The translations under genes were made by a program, and so were the position numbers. Below the pieces are notes generated by a model that was not told the DNA's origin, did not search any database, and saw only the letters and a program-made list of their open reading frames with translations. A DNA stretch of 7,040 nt from an uncultured Spongiibacteraceae bacterium (GTDB lineage: Bacteria > Pseudomonadota > Gammaproteobacteria > Pseudomonadales > Dasaniaceae). Positions 1 through 7,030 of the stretch are shown piece by piece (positions within the stretch are counted from its first letter, which is position 1; each line of letters opens with the position of its first letter). The stretch spans positions 1 to 7,040 of the forward strand of contig CALBVI010000243.1 in NCBI GenBank assembly GCA_937969395.1. Reading direction: 5' to 3'.

Positions 1-2465
1 CCAAAAAAAAATTAAAACAAATAAAACAGAATAAAGCACAAACGACTAAGCCTAAAAACGCACTGCTGCAAAGCATTGTGAGTAGCGCGGTGTTATGCAT
101 CCTAGTCGCAACCGCCAGCTTTATTTATTTAGGCTTAATTAATCACAGCTCTAACAGCCAGACCAATATTAAAATGCAATCTCAGGCTCTAGCTAGCAGC
201 CAAGCCGCTTTAATCAATCAAACACTTCATCAGCTGCACTCAAGACTGTCATCAGTAGCCGATTCCAACAATTTATCTTTAGCCATCGACAGCAACGACC
301 CTTTATTGCTATCGCAACAGCAACAAGAATTACAGAGAGCCTTCCCAGAAGCTCTTACTATTAAAATCATCCCTTTAGGGCCTTTGGGTATTGCCGCACT
401 AGAACAGCAACAGTTACGAAACAATATCGAATTAGATTTAGTCCGCGCCGCCAGTGGCGGCAGCAAAGTGGAACCAGAGGCTTACCAAATTGATAAGCAA
501 TGGTTATTTTCAATCACCCAATCTATACACTCAGATGATAAAGACTACATCAGCGGTGCACTTCTCGTTACCTTTGACGGAGAGTATTTACGCGCGCTAC
601 TCAAACAACTGGACAACACGTTAGGTAGTAGTTCATTACTACAGCAGTTCAACAATAAAGACTACGTCATAGCAACAACAGGTCCAGACAGCGCTAATGC
701 ACTCAGTGCTATCGCTGACACCTCTACAGCGCTATGGAAAATACGCTTTACTCCCTCATCAGCATTAATCACCAGCGGTAGCCAAGGGGGTCTTATCATT
801 TGGATTCTTATGGCCGTTGTCTTAATCACGCTATTAATCGCTGCAGCTTTAACAGTAAGGCAATTACAGCAGGCAATCTTTAACAATCTCAAATTACTCG
901 ATAGCAAAGCCGGTAAAACCAACAGCTATGATTTACCCGGCTTTCAGCAATTTGCCGCTACTCTCTCTGATAAATTAGCAAATGCAGGATCAACAACCGC
1001 GACGCAGGAAAATCCACACTCGCCAACACAAACTGACTCACCTGCGGCGTCAATAGAAGCTGACATATTAGAAACCGACTTAGTGGTCCCTACTGATATT
1101 CCAGAAACTATCTTCCGAGCTTATGACATTCGCGGCATTGCGGAACAACAACTCACCGATGAAATTGTTTATGCGATTGGCTTAGCTATTGGCAGCGAAG
1201 CTCACGACCAAGGGCAGCAAACCATCGTTATTTCTGCTGATGGCCGCAACAGCTCACCACAGATACGGGAAGCTCTCACCAAAGGCTTACAAGCGAGTGG
1301 TCGTGACGTTATTGATATCGGCATCATGCCAACACCACTGATGTATTTTGCGACTCACGAGTTCGGCACTCAAACCGGCGTTATGATTACCGGCAGCCAT
1401 AATCCCGCTGAATATAATGGCATTAAGATTGTTATCAATGGTCGCGCACTATCAGGTGACGCCATTGCTAATTTGCGTCAACGCATAATTAATAAGCAAT
1501 TAACCAGCGGCCAAGGCGAGTATCGCGCGCAAGATGTTGAACAAAGCTACATCGATTATATTATTAATGATGTGGCGATTGCTCAGCCACTTAAAATTGT
1601 TATTGACGCCGGTAATGGCGTCGCAGGTTTAATTGCACCTCGGTTATTTGAAGAGCTAGGCTGCGAAGTTATTCCCTTATATTGCGATGTCGACGGCAAC
1701 TTCCCCAACCATCACCCTGACCCCACCATCGAAAGCAATCTTACCGATTTGAAAAAAATGGTTAGTGAGCACAGTGCCGATTTAGGTATTGCCTTTGACG
1801 GTGATGGTGATCGCTTAGGCGTTGTCACTGCCACAGGGAAATCAGTGCCCGCAGATCGGCTATTAATGCTGTTAGCGCAAGATGTGGTTTCTAGAAACCC
1901 TGGCGCAGATGTCATTTTTGATATTAAGTGCACGCGCAATCTCAATACATTAATTAGCAATTATGGCGGCCGCCCAATCATGTGGAAATCTGGCCACTCG
2001 TTTATGAAAGAGAAAATGGCTGAGACCGGTGCATTGTTAGGCGGTGAATTTAGCGGTCATATTTTCTTCAAAGAGCGCTGGTTTGGTTTTGATGATGGCA
2101 TGTATGCTGCCGCACGACTGATTGAAATACTGAGTACAACTGATCCCGACCTCGACCTTCAACTGCAAGCATTTCCCGATAGTGTTAGCACCCCCGAATT
2201 AAAAATTGAAACAGGGGAAGAGCGTAAATTCTCAATCATTGATCAACTTACTAGTGACGCTCAATTTGGTGACGGAAAAGTTTCTACACTTGACGGTGTA
2301 CGCGTTGACTTTGCCGATGGCTGGGGATTAGTTCGCGCTTCGAACACGACACCAGCACTCATACTTCGCTTTGAAGCCGATACCGAAGAGGCGCTGCAAC
2401 GTATTCAAGATCAATTCAAACAACAACTGAATACTATTGATAACACACTGCAATTTAGCTTTTAA
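1..2465 (+). CDS. algC: Phosphomannomutase/phosphoglucomutase AlgC with membrane-anchored N-terminal extension (5' partial)
   Basis: Interconverts mannose-6-P/mannose-1-P and glucose-6-P/glucose-1-P, supplying precursors for exopolysaccharide and LPS. The frame is open from base 3 to the left edge, so the true start is outside the window. A GTG at 78 is in frame, but it lies at the beginning of a membrane helix, has no clear ribosome binding site, and follows a lysine-rich stretch typical of a cytoplasmic N-terminus. Counting codons from base 3 (820 seen): basic tail 1-23, TM1 about 24-45, predicted periplasmic domain about 46-262, TM2 about 263-285, S/T/P-rich linker about 329-355, then a catalytic region of about 460 residues, close to classical AlgC (463). 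Visible motifs: IFRAYDIRG 370-378, catalytic phosphoserine loop TGSHNP 463-468 (Ser465), Mg-binding DGDGDR 599-604, sugar-specificity GEFSGH 681-686 and phosphate-binding RASNTTP 778-784. All four active-site loops are intact, so the enzyme should be active. The role of the extension is unknown; a sensory or tethering function is inference. Confidence 0.95.
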   Translation, partial: KKKLKQIKQNKAQTTKPKNALLQSIVSSAVLCILVATASFIYLGLINHSSNSQTNIKMQSQALASSQAALINQTLHQLHSRLSSVADSNNLSLAIDSNDPLLLSQQQQELQRAFPEALTIKIIPLGPLGIAALEQQQLRNNIELDLVRAASGGSKVEPEAYQIDKQWLFSITQSIHSDDKDYISGALLVTFDGEYLRALLKQLDNTLGSSSLLQQFNNKDYVIATTGPDSANALSAIADTSTALWKIRFTPSSALITSGSQGGLIIWILMAVVLITLLIAAALTVRQLQQAIFNNLKLLDSKAGKTNSYDLPGFQQFAATLSDKLANAGSTTATQENPHSPTQTDSPAASIEADILETDLVVPTDIPETIFRAYDIRGIAEQQLTDEIVYAIGLAIGSEAHDQGQQTIVISADGRNSSPQIREALTKGLQASGRDVIDIGIMPTPLMYFATHEFGTQTGVMITGSHNPAEYNGIKIVINGRALSGDAIANLRQRIINKQLTSGQGEYRAQDVEQSYIDYIINDVAIAQPLKIVIDAGNGVAGLIAPRLFEELGCEVIPLYCDVDGNFPNHHPDPTIESNLTDLKKMVSEHSADLGIAFDGDGDRLGVVTATGKSVPADRLLMLLAQDVVSRNPGADVIFDIKCTRNLNTLISNYGGRPIMWKSGHSFMKEKMAETGALLGGEFSGHIFFKERWFGFDDGMYAAARLIEILSTTDPDLDLQLQAFPDSVSTPELKIETGEERKFSIIDQLTSDAQFGDGKVSTLDGVRVDFADGWGLVRASNTTPALILRFEADTEEALQRIQDQFKQQLNTIDNTLQFSF

Positions 2466-2489
2466 CTAGACTGTGACAACTCATTATTC

Positions 2490-2516
2490 TATAGGCGCTA
2501 ACGGCGCCTATATTTT
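2490..2516 (+). terminator. Stem-loop with short T-tract between algC and argB
   Basis: TATAGGCGC (2490-2498) pairs perfectly with GCGCCTATA (2504-2512) around a 5-nt loop, followed by TTTT (2513-2516). This 9-bp GC-centred stem lies 24 bases after the algC stop and 27 bases before the argB start. It is shaped like a weak intrinsic terminator or attenuator. The T-tract is short, so read-through into argB is plausible. Confidence 0.55.
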
Positions 2517-2529
2517 CACCTTTAGATTT

Positions 2530-3483
<954 letters not shown>

Positions 3484-3512
3484 ATTTACTCGCACAGTTT
3501 TAAATGTAAAAA

Positions 3513-3644
3513 ATGAAAAAAACATTAAAATTCTTAGGTCTCTTTATTGCAGCTTGAGCCATTAATCGGATAGGATGGAGTCTTTCCGATAACGTCAAAC
3601 CTCCATCATTATTTCAATGGTGCGATAACTTATTTAGTGGCTGA
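3513..3644 (+). pseudogene. Possible remnant of a small membrane peptide gene with in-frame TGA
   Basis: From the ATG at 3513 the frame encodes MKKTLKFLGLFIAA, which resembles the start of a signal or membrane peptide, then meets TGA at 3555-3557. The same frame continues open for 28 more codons, ending in PSLFQWCDNLFSG and a TGA at 3642-3644, three bases before the slmA GTG. No ATG, GTG or TTG restart exists after the internal TGA, and no ribosome binding site precedes 3513. An open run of this length can easily arise by chance, so this is a weak call. A decayed small gene is inference only. Confidence 0.2.
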
Positions 3645-3647
3645 GCA

Positions 3648-4286
3648 GTGATCAAAAAAGTATCTCGTCGCGAACAAATTCTCCAAGCTCTTGCCCATAT
3701 GTTGGAAGTAAGTCCTGGTGAACGCATTACAACCGCCCGCCTAGCAAAAGAAGTTGGTGTTTCTGAAGCCGCTCTTTATCGTCACTTTCCTAGCAAGTCA
3801 AAAATGTTTGAAGGTTTAATCGAATTTATCGAAGAAACCATTTTTACCCGAGTCAATATGATTTGCAGCGAAGACGATGAGGCCATTGTACGCTGCGAAA
3901 AAATATTAAGTTTATTGCTTGCCTTTACTGAAAAAAATCCCGGCATTACGCGTATCCTAACTGGTGATGCGCTCGCTGGTGAAACCGGACGTCTTAGGGC
4001 GAGAGTTGTACAATTTTTTGATCGACTTGAAACACAACTAAAGCAAACATTACGCGAAGCTGAAATCAAAGAAGGTATTCGACCGATAATCCCAACTGCA
4101 ATCGCCGCTAATTTATTATTAGCAACCGTAGAGGGAAGAATTTGTCAGTTTGTACGCAGTGAGTTTAAACGAAAGCCGACTGAAAACTGGAACGATCAGT
4201 GGCCAGTATTGATTGGCGGATTTTTTAAACAGACACCAGCAGTAGCTACCCCCATTCCAAATCGCCACTCCCAGAGTATTCTTTAA
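3648..4286 (+). CDS. slmA: Nucleoid occlusion factor SlmA (TetR-fold)
   Basis: SlmA binds specific chromosomal sites and inhibits FtsZ ring assembly over the nucleoid. The 212-residue protein matches the family well: an N-terminal [15 protein letters not shown] helix (6-20), a TetR helix-turn-helix at about 26-50 containing [15 protein letters not shown], then [10 protein letters not shown] (54-63), [15 protein letters not shown] (95-109) and [11 protein letters not shown] (171-181), all SlmA-like segments. The start is GTG because a stop (3642-3644) lies just upstream in frame and the next ATG falls inside the first helix; the ribosome binding site is weak. It carries a tail of about 17 residues beyond the usual end, rich in Pro, Thr and Ser. 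I saw no SlmA-binding palindrome (GTGAGTACTCAC type) in this window. In E. coli slmA also neighbours pyrE, but there on the same strand; here the DUF4124 gene lies between them and pyrE is convergent. Confidence 0.93.
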   Translation: MIKKVSRREQILQALAHMLEVSPGERITTARLAKEVGVSEAALYRHFPSKSKMFEGLIEFIEETIFTRVNMICSEDDEAIVRCEKILSLLLAFTEKNPGITRILTGDALAGETGRLRARVVQFFDRLETQLKQTLREAEIKEGIRPIIPTAIAANLLLATVEGRICQFVRSEFKRKPTENWNDQWPVLIGGFFKQTPAVATPIPNRHSQSIL

Positions 4287-4302
4287 GCAGCGCCCTTTAG
4301 CC

Positions 4303-4316
4303 GACTATCCCTAGTC
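4303..4316. terminator. Small stem-loop between convergent slmA and the DUF4124 gene
   Basis: GACTA (4303-4307) pairs with TAGTC (4312-4316) around TCCC, 16 bases after the slmA stop. The 89-bp convergent gap also has a 12-nt AT-rich palindrome, TCTATTAATAGA (4372-4383), at the end of the opposing gene. Neither is followed by a good T-tract, so a terminator role is only a possibility suggested by location. Confidence 0.2.
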
Positions 4317-4375
4317 ACTTAAAACAGTGGCCCGATAAAGCAAGTACTGGATCAAAATTAAAAGGCTATCGTCTA

Positions 4376-5077
4376 TTAATAGATAATTTTATTTGAAGTT
4401 GCCGGCTTAAATTGCTCACGTCGCATTTGAACGCGCTCCTGCAATGTTTTAAACCTTTCGATATTACGCTGAAAAGATTGCTTAACCGAATTAATTTCTT
4501 CTTGCCTAACAGCAATCGACTGCTCAGTATCTTCGATTTCTAAACGCAAAATACCAATATTTTTTGTTAGCTCTTCCGGCACACTGCGGCCAGCACGTTC
4601 AATATTTGCAGCTTTCTGCTGCTCTCGTTCAATTTGAGACTTAATGCTCGATAAATTACTTTTTAAAATACTAATACGAATATTCAAGTCACGCATGGAA
4701 CGCGATTCTGCAGCCTCGATATCTTCAACACTGCTATAGCGCAACAACAAAGACTCATCCCACGCCTGTTGTCGCTTTGCTTCCTCTTCACGCAAACGAG
4801 CGCGAGCCTCATCTGTATTACGAAGGGTCAGTTCTTCCCCTGACAGCTCGCGAGGCACTCTTCGAATTAAGCTACCATTAGGGTTAATAACATCATAACC
4901 ACTGCTGCTATATTCAGGCGGAACCTTATCATCGATAACGACCACGCCATCACTATTATGATAGCGATAAAGTTCTGCAGCGTGGCTATTTACCACATAG
5001 CTCAGCGCAACAAGCACAAACAACATACGAGATACTGACAAACAATATTTACTCATTACATCCATAAACTTCTTCAT
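4376..5077 (-). CDS. Secreted DUF4124-domain coiled-coil protein
   Basis: Function unknown. The 233-residue product begins with a hydrophobic signal segment (about 18-30), with likely cleavage after SHA at residue 33. A short DUF4124-like module follows at about 34-68 (ELYRYHNSDGVVVIDDKVPP), a motif common in exported gammaproteobacterial proteins. Residues about 88-220 are highly charged, rich in Glu, Arg, Gln and Ser, and predicted as long coiled coil, so a periplasmic elongated protein is likely. The ATG at 5077 lacks a clear ribosome binding site. An in-frame ATG at codon 8 (5056) has a GGAT just upstream and would give a more ordinary 26-residue signal peptide, so it is a credible alternative start. 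Stop codons TAA and TAG are in tandem. It follows pyrE by 61 bp on the same strand and is probably partly cotranscribed with it. Confidence 0.85.
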   Translation of the reverse strand: MKKFMDVMSKYCLSVSRMLFVLVALSYVVNSHAAELYRYHNSDGVVVIDDKVPPEYSSSGYDVINPNGSLIRRVPRELSGEELTLRNTDEARARLREEEAKRQQAWDESLLLRYSSVEDIEAAESRSMRDLNIRISILKSNLSSIKSQIEREQQKAANIERAGRSVPEELTKNIGILRLEIEDTEQSIAVRQEEINSVKQSFQRNIERFKTLQERVQMRREQFKPATSNKIIY

Positions 5078-5116
5078 ATAAATTGATCATCGATGACCTA
5101 GGCTCATATCATAACA

Positions 5117-5131
5117 GTATATAAAATATAC
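5117..5131. repeat. AT-rich palindrome between pyrE and the DUF4124 gene
   Basis: GTATAT and ATATAC flank an AAA centre, a perfect 6-bp dyad in the 61-bp gap. On the minus strand it lies near promoter-like elements: TTGATA overlapping the pyrE stop, then TATACT after 15 bases. It could be an operator or part of a promoter for the downstream gene; the spacing is short, so this is tentative. Confidence 0.25.
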
Positions 5132-5138
5132 GCTGCTA

Positions 5139-5780
5139 TCAAACACCATACTGTGATCGATAACCCTCAATGCTAACTACCTTATCAGCTTGATCACCCT
5201 GATCACGTAAATAGCTAATAATTTGACCCAAATCTACAATACTAATAACGGACGTATCATAATCACGCTCAACTTCCTGAATTGCTGATAACTCGCCCTT
5301 ACCGCGCTCTTGCCTGTTCAGTCCAATCACAACACCGGCGGCTTCAGCGCCGTGCTCAGTAATTATAGACATCACTTCACGCACCGCGGTTCCTGCAGTA
5401 ATGACATCATCAATAACTAATACTTTTCCGGCTAGAGGAGCACCAACCATAACCCCTCCTTCACCATGGTCTTTGGCTTCTTTGCGATTATAGGTATAGG
5501 GAATATCACGATCAAAATGATCTGATAAGGCACAAGCTGTCGCTGCGGCCAAAGGGATACCTTTATAAGCAGGGCCGAATAACATATCGAACTCCACCCC
5601 CGAATCAATAATGGCATGCGCATAGCACCGGCCCAATTGCGCTAACGCCGCACCACTGGCAAAAAGCCCTGCATTGAAAAAATAAGGGCTAACCCGACCA
5701 GATTTCAAAGTATATTCACCAAAGCACAACGCTTTTTTGGCAATGGCTAACTCAATAAACTGCTGCTGATAAGAATGCAT
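5139..5780 (-). CDS. pyrE: Orotate phosphoribosyltransferase
   Basis: Transfers the phosphoribosyl group of PRPP to orotate to make OMP, the fifth step of pyrimidine synthesis, as a cytoplasmic dimer. The 213-residue length equals that of the E. coli enzyme. Visible motifs: [14 protein letters not shown] (25-38), [11 protein letters not shown] (68-78), the flexible catalytic loop around [12 protein letters not shown] (98-109) and the PRPP-binding loop [13 protein letters not shown] (120-132, Asp124/Asp125). All expected catalytic residues are present. The start is supported by AGAGAG 5 bases upstream. In enterics pyrE follows rph and is controlled by a leader attenuator; here rph is absent from the window, the gene leads its own transcript, and no GC-rich attenuator with a T-tract is visible in the leader. 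It is divergent from the Crc-family gene, as in Pseudomonas. Confidence 0.97.
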   Translation of the reverse strand: MHSYQQQFIELAIAKKALCFGEYTLKSGRVSPYFFNAGLFASGAALAQLGRCYAHAIIDSGVEFDMLFGPAYKGIPLAAATACALSDHFDRDIPYTYNRKEAKDHGEGGVMVGAPLAGKVLVIDDVITAGTAVREVMSIITEHGAEAAGVVIGLNRQERGKGELSAIQEVERDYDTSVISIVDLGQIISYLRDQGDQADKVVSIEGYRSQYGV

Positions 5781-5785
5781 TTAAA

Positions 5786-5791
5786 CTCTCT
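5786..5791 (-). promoter_or_regulatory. Ribosome binding site of pyrE
   Basis: On the minus strand AGAGAG precedes the ATG by 5 bases. This supports the chosen pyrE start. Confidence 0.5.
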
Positions 5792-5845
5792 ATTCAATAA
5801 ACATCACACGGTTTAACCGCAGTATGACTTAAACACTAAAATTGC

Positions 5846-5859
5846 TGGCAGAACTGCCA
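5846..5859. promoter_or_regulatory. 14-bp palindrome in the pyrE leader or promoter
   Basis: TGGCAG and CTGCCA are separated by AA, giving a perfect dyad centred about 72 bases upstream of the pyrE ATG. It may be a repressor operator, or a small hairpin in the leader RNA. On the minus strand it is followed by GCAATTTTAG, too poor in T for a standard terminator. Confidence 0.35.
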
Positions 5860-5917
5860 ACATTATCTAAACTTGATTAGCTAAATGGATCAAATATCTA
5901 CCAATAGGCAATGTAAA

Positions 5918-5926
5918 TAATCCACA
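5918..5926 (+). promoter_or_regulatory. DnaA-box-like sequence (one mismatch)
   Basis: TAATCCACA differs from the consensus TTATCCACA at one base. It is in the same orientation as the perfect box 36 bases downstream. A second one-mismatch match, TTATTTACA, overlaps it on the minus strand (5912-5920). Confidence 0.35.
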
Positions 5927-5953
5927 GGCAACTCAGCCGAGATTATATACCTG

Positions 5954-5962
5954 TTATCCACA
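5954..5962 (+). promoter_or_regulatory. Perfect DnaA-box sequence
   Basis: TTATCCACA is an exact match to the high-affinity DnaA box. It lies 158 bases upstream of the Crc-family gene. The sequence match is certain; binding by DnaA is inference. Confidence 0.5.
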
Positions 5963-6028
5963 CCACAACACCGGAAAAACAGCATCAGTTTTAGCACTCT
6001 TTTTTTCCTAAACATAGTAAGCTCGGGT

Positions 6029-6034
6029 TATGAT
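6029..6034 (+). promoter_or_regulatory. Candidate -10 element for the Crc-family gene
   Basis: TATGAT matches five of six positions of TATAAT and sits about 85 bases before the ATG. No good -35 box is found 16-18 bases upstream. GGTT (6026-6029) and AACC (6038-6041) flank it as a short dyad. Weak call. Confidence 0.25.
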
Positions 6035-6119
6035 ACGAACCGAAAAATAGTACAGCCGTAAGAATTAACGTATTATTTAAAATCCCTCAATCATTAAATT
6101 TAGTCAGTGCGATACACAT

Positions 6120-6896
6120 ATGCGAATAATTAGTTTTTGTGCCAATGGTATAGAGGACGCCGCTAACAAAGGGTTTTACGATTGGGTACTAGATCAAGAC
6201 GCCGACTTCATTTGTATCCAGAACCTGCAGGCGCACGAATACGATTTGCACGATGACGTATTTTTTCCGCGCGGTTACAATCCTTATTTCTTTGATGCTG
6301 TCGAAAAAAATAGCAACGGCGTAGCAATCTACTGCCGCGAAATGCCAAAGGCAATAATGACTGGCTTAGGTTTTATCGACTTTGATATCGAGGGCCGTTA
6401 CATTCAAGCGGACTTCCAAGACATCAGCATTGGCTGCCTACTGGCACCTGAGGCCTATAAAAAAGACAACAATGCCCAGTTACATAAAAAACATTTCTTT
6501 GAGCTATTCCAAAACCACCTTAGTAAGGTAAGCAACAAGCGTCGCGAATTTATCATTTGCGGTAATTGGAATATGACTCACAACAACAATGACCTACAAG
6601 ACCCTCAAGGCAATCAAGGTGTCTCTGGCTGCCTACCTGAAGAACAACAGTGGATGGATCAGTTACTTTCTGGCCTAGGCTATGTTGACGCCTTCCGCGA
6701 AATTAACAGCGACAATGACGAGTTCAGTTGGTGGCCGAATAACGACCGCAACAACGATGGCTGGCGTATCGACCACATGATTGTGTCTTCAGGCTTAAAG
6801 CCTGTCATCGAATATGGCGCTATTTATAAAAACCAGCAGTTTTCAGATCATGCGCCATTAATTATGGATTTTGATTTCGAGCTATCGCAACAATAA
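6120..6896 (+). CDS. crc: Crc-family protein (degenerate exonuclease III / EEP fold)
   Basis: In Pseudomonas, Crc works with Hfq to repress translation of catabolic mRNAs and has no nuclease activity. This 258-residue protein resembles Crc (259) throughout: the MRIIS..ANGI start, NGVAIYCR (66-73), EGRYIQADF (91-99), KRREFIICG (140-148), EFSWWP (201-206), and FSDHAPLI near the end. It is also divergent from pyrE, as crc is in Pseudomonas. Compared with E. coli exonuclease III, metal and catalytic positions Asn7, Glu34 and Asp151 are replaced by Cys7, Asn35 and Asn149. Asn151, Asp218 and Asp243-His244 remain. DNA-repair nuclease activity is therefore unlikely, although less has been lost at the C-terminal side than in Pseudomonas Crc. 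No clear ribosome binding site precedes the ATG, and no other start exists before the upstream in-frame stop. A regulatory role is inferred from homology and context. Confidence 0.85.
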   Translation: MRIISFCANGIEDAANKGFYDWVLDQDADFICIQNLQAHEYDLHDDVFFPRGYNPYFFDAVEKNSNGVAIYCREMPKAIMTGLGFIDFDIEGRYIQADFQDISIGCLLAPEAYKKDNNAQLHKKHFFELFQNHLSKVSNKRREFIICGNWNMTHNNNDLQDPQGNQGVSGCLPEEQQWMDQLLSGLGYVDAFREINSDNDEFSWWPNNDRNNDGWRIDHMIVSSGLKPVIEYGAIYKNQQFSDHAPLIMDFDFELSQQ

Positions 6897-6927
6897 ATCA
6901 TCACCCTCATCATCGCTCATCAAGCAG

Positions 6928-6957
6928 CTGGTCAGAGTAATACTTTCTCGTGACCAG
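6928..6957. terminator. Stem-loop downstream of the Crc-family gene
   Basis: CTGGTCA (6928-6934) pairs with TGACCAG (6951-6957), and GAG (6935-6937) with CTC (6947-6949) across one bulged G, giving a 10-bp stem about 30 bases after the stop. No T-tract follows on either strand, so it is a 3'-end structure or Rho-dependent end rather than a classic intrinsic terminator. Confidence 0.4.
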
Positions 6958-6971
6958 AATGACTCCTAACC

Positions 6972-6985
6972 GATTAGCCCTAATC
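6972..6985. repeat. Short palindrome downstream of the Crc-family gene
   Basis: GATTAG and CTAATC are separated by CC. A perfect 6-bp dyad, second of three adjacent inverted repeats in this stretch. Confidence 0.35.
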
Positions 6986-6997
6986 TAATAACACCAC

Positions 6998-7030
6998 TAA
7001 TGACTCAGTTTAAGATCCTGCTGAGCATTA
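6998..7030. repeat. Bulged stem-loop near the right edge
   Basis: TAATG (6998-7002) and CTCAG (7004-7008), split by one bulged A, pair with CTGAG (7021-7025) and CATTA (7026-7030) around a 12-nt loop. Ten paired bases; no T-tract is seen before the window ends. Confidence 0.35.

Larger units (their letters stand above)
5781..6119. other. Divergent intergenic region between pyrE and the Crc-family gene
   Basis: These 339 bases contain no convincing ORF. They must hold the promoters of two divergent genes. Visible elements: palindrome CGGTTTAACCG (5809-5819) about 30 bases upstream of pyrE, palindrome at 5846-5859, DnaA-box-like sequences at 5918-5926 and 5954-5962, a run of seven T (6000-6006), and a TATGAT -10-like hexamer (6029-6034). 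No strong sigma-70 promoter with both boxes well spaced could be assigned on either strand. Confidence 0.7.

Noticed and set aside
78..80. GTG as the start of algC
   Set aside because: The frame stays open upstream to the left edge and encodes a basic tail before the first membrane helix; the GTG has no ribosome binding site and would remove that positively charged anchor.
230..466. Minus-strand ORF opposite algC (likewise 662-922 and 1712-1960)
   Set aside because: These are antisense shadows of the algC frame with no recognisable domain and Cys/Ser-rich composition from complementing Gln/Ala-rich codons.
3555..3557. In-frame TGA as a selenocysteine codon
   Set aside because: No selenocysteine-insertion hairpin is evident just downstream, and the flanking sequence has no redox motif; a decayed or chance frame is simpler.
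3782..4069. Minus-strand ORF opposite slmA
   Set aside because: It lies wholly inside the well-supported slmA gene and encodes nothing recognisable.
5432..5623. Alternative-frame ORF inside pyrE on the same strand
   Set aside because: It overlaps the conserved PyrE coding sequence in another frame and shows no domain.
5912..5962. Chromosomal replication origin
   Set aside because: Only one perfect and one or two imperfect DnaA boxes are present, without a box cluster, a DNA-unwinding element or neighbouring dnaA/dnaN or gidA/mnmG genes.
5976..6006. Stem AAAAC/GTTTT followed by seven T as an intrinsic terminator upstream of the Crc-family gene
   Set aside because: The stem is only five mostly A-T pairs and the T run starts seven bases after it; too weak, and no plus-strand gene precedes it.
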